A stretch of DNA of 5,062 nucleotides from an uncultured Bacteroidales bacterium (GTDB lineage Bacteria > Bacteroidota > Bacteroidia > Bacteroidales > WCHB1-69). The stretch is taken from positions 1-5,062 of the forward strand of contig CAMJPH010000111.1 of NCBI GenBank assembly GCA_946407715.1, written 5' to 3'. Made by a program: the position numbers and the translations under genes. Of the stretch, positions 4,919-5,062 are shown one piece after another. The notes under the pieces are model-generated. The model saw only the letters and a list, made by a program, of their open reading frames with translations, ran no database searches and was not told the DNA's origin. Each line of letters opens with the position of its first letter. Positions within the stretch are counted from its first letter, which is position 1.

Positions 4919-5062
4919 GAAACTCATGCAAATAGAATTGCTGCACAAGATGTCAGCGGATTCCAAGGGAAACTCGCTCGTTCGCGAAACAGCCCCCCCA
5001 GGTCTGCGGGCAAAAAAATCCAATACCATTATTCCTCTCACGATTCACCGCGAAAGGGATAG
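4718..5062 (+). CDS. Truncated paralogue of the kinase-fold protein (N-terminal module only)
   Basis: This frame gives a complete 114-residue protein ending in TAG at the last base of the window. Residues 1-67 are nearly identical to the kinase-like protein at 166-981, including EQFVTGRLVYQRFSPAEQHG. Weaker similarity continues through ANR (71-73) to the phenylalanine of SGFQ, which matches SF in the first protein. The remainder (GKLARSRNSPPRSAGKK and on) is basic, rich in serine and proline, and unlike the kinase family. No glycine loop or catalytic residues are present, so it cannot be a kinase. It may be a decayed gene whose 3' part was replaced or deleted, or a stand-alone version of the N-terminal module. 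Runs of seven Cs (4993-4999) and seven As (5012-5018) in the tail could shift frame. The +1 frame remains open to the window end. Confidence 0.6.
   Translation: MNNKDFWESVNAVIVEGFTPEGLQKLDEYAEQFVTGRLVYQRFSPAEQHGCAAGGPAHVVASLLAGAETHANRIAAQDVSGFQGKLARSRNSPPRSAGKKIQYHYSSHDSPRKG

Overview
The window looks like accessory DNA from a member of the Bacteroidales (Bacteroides, Phocaeicola, Parabacteroides or a relative). The reasons are promoter-like sites of the Bacteroidetes TAnnTTTG type ahead of most genes, start regions without strong Shine-Dalgarno sequences, and gene families I associate with gut Bacteroidetes. This placement is inferred from sequence character, not from a database match.

Layout, left to right. 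Positions 38-165 hold a REP-like palindrome, a strong terminator hairpin and a promoter. Next is a 271-residue kinase-fold protein of the kind found in polyvalent proteins (166-981). A decayed copy of the palindrome-plus-terminator unit follows it. A partial copy of the terminator-promoter unit precedes a small membrane-anchored or exported protein of unknown function (1413-1922). A four-helix-bundle protein with its own promoter comes next (2108-2665), followed by a palindromic array of GTCTTAT-type repeats.

An IS4-family, IS50/Tn5-like insertion sequence occupies 2928-4439. It has 21-bp perfect inverted ends resembling the Tn5 ends, a 10-bp target duplication and a full DDE plus YREK transposase. 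It sits inside what was a long hairpin. At the right edge, 4667-4918 repeats the promoter and the first 67 codons of the kinase gene at about 96% identity. Its reading frame then leaves the kinase family and stops at 114 residues (4718-5062).

The main theme is an array of separately promoted accessory genes built from a reused terminator-promoter cassette and a reused N-terminal module. It was later interrupted by an IS that landed in a hairpin. I see no evidence that the genes form one operon or a known defence system. The kinase-like protein and its truncated paralogue are the most interesting coding features. The hairpin-targeted Tn5-like IS is the best-supported mobile feature.
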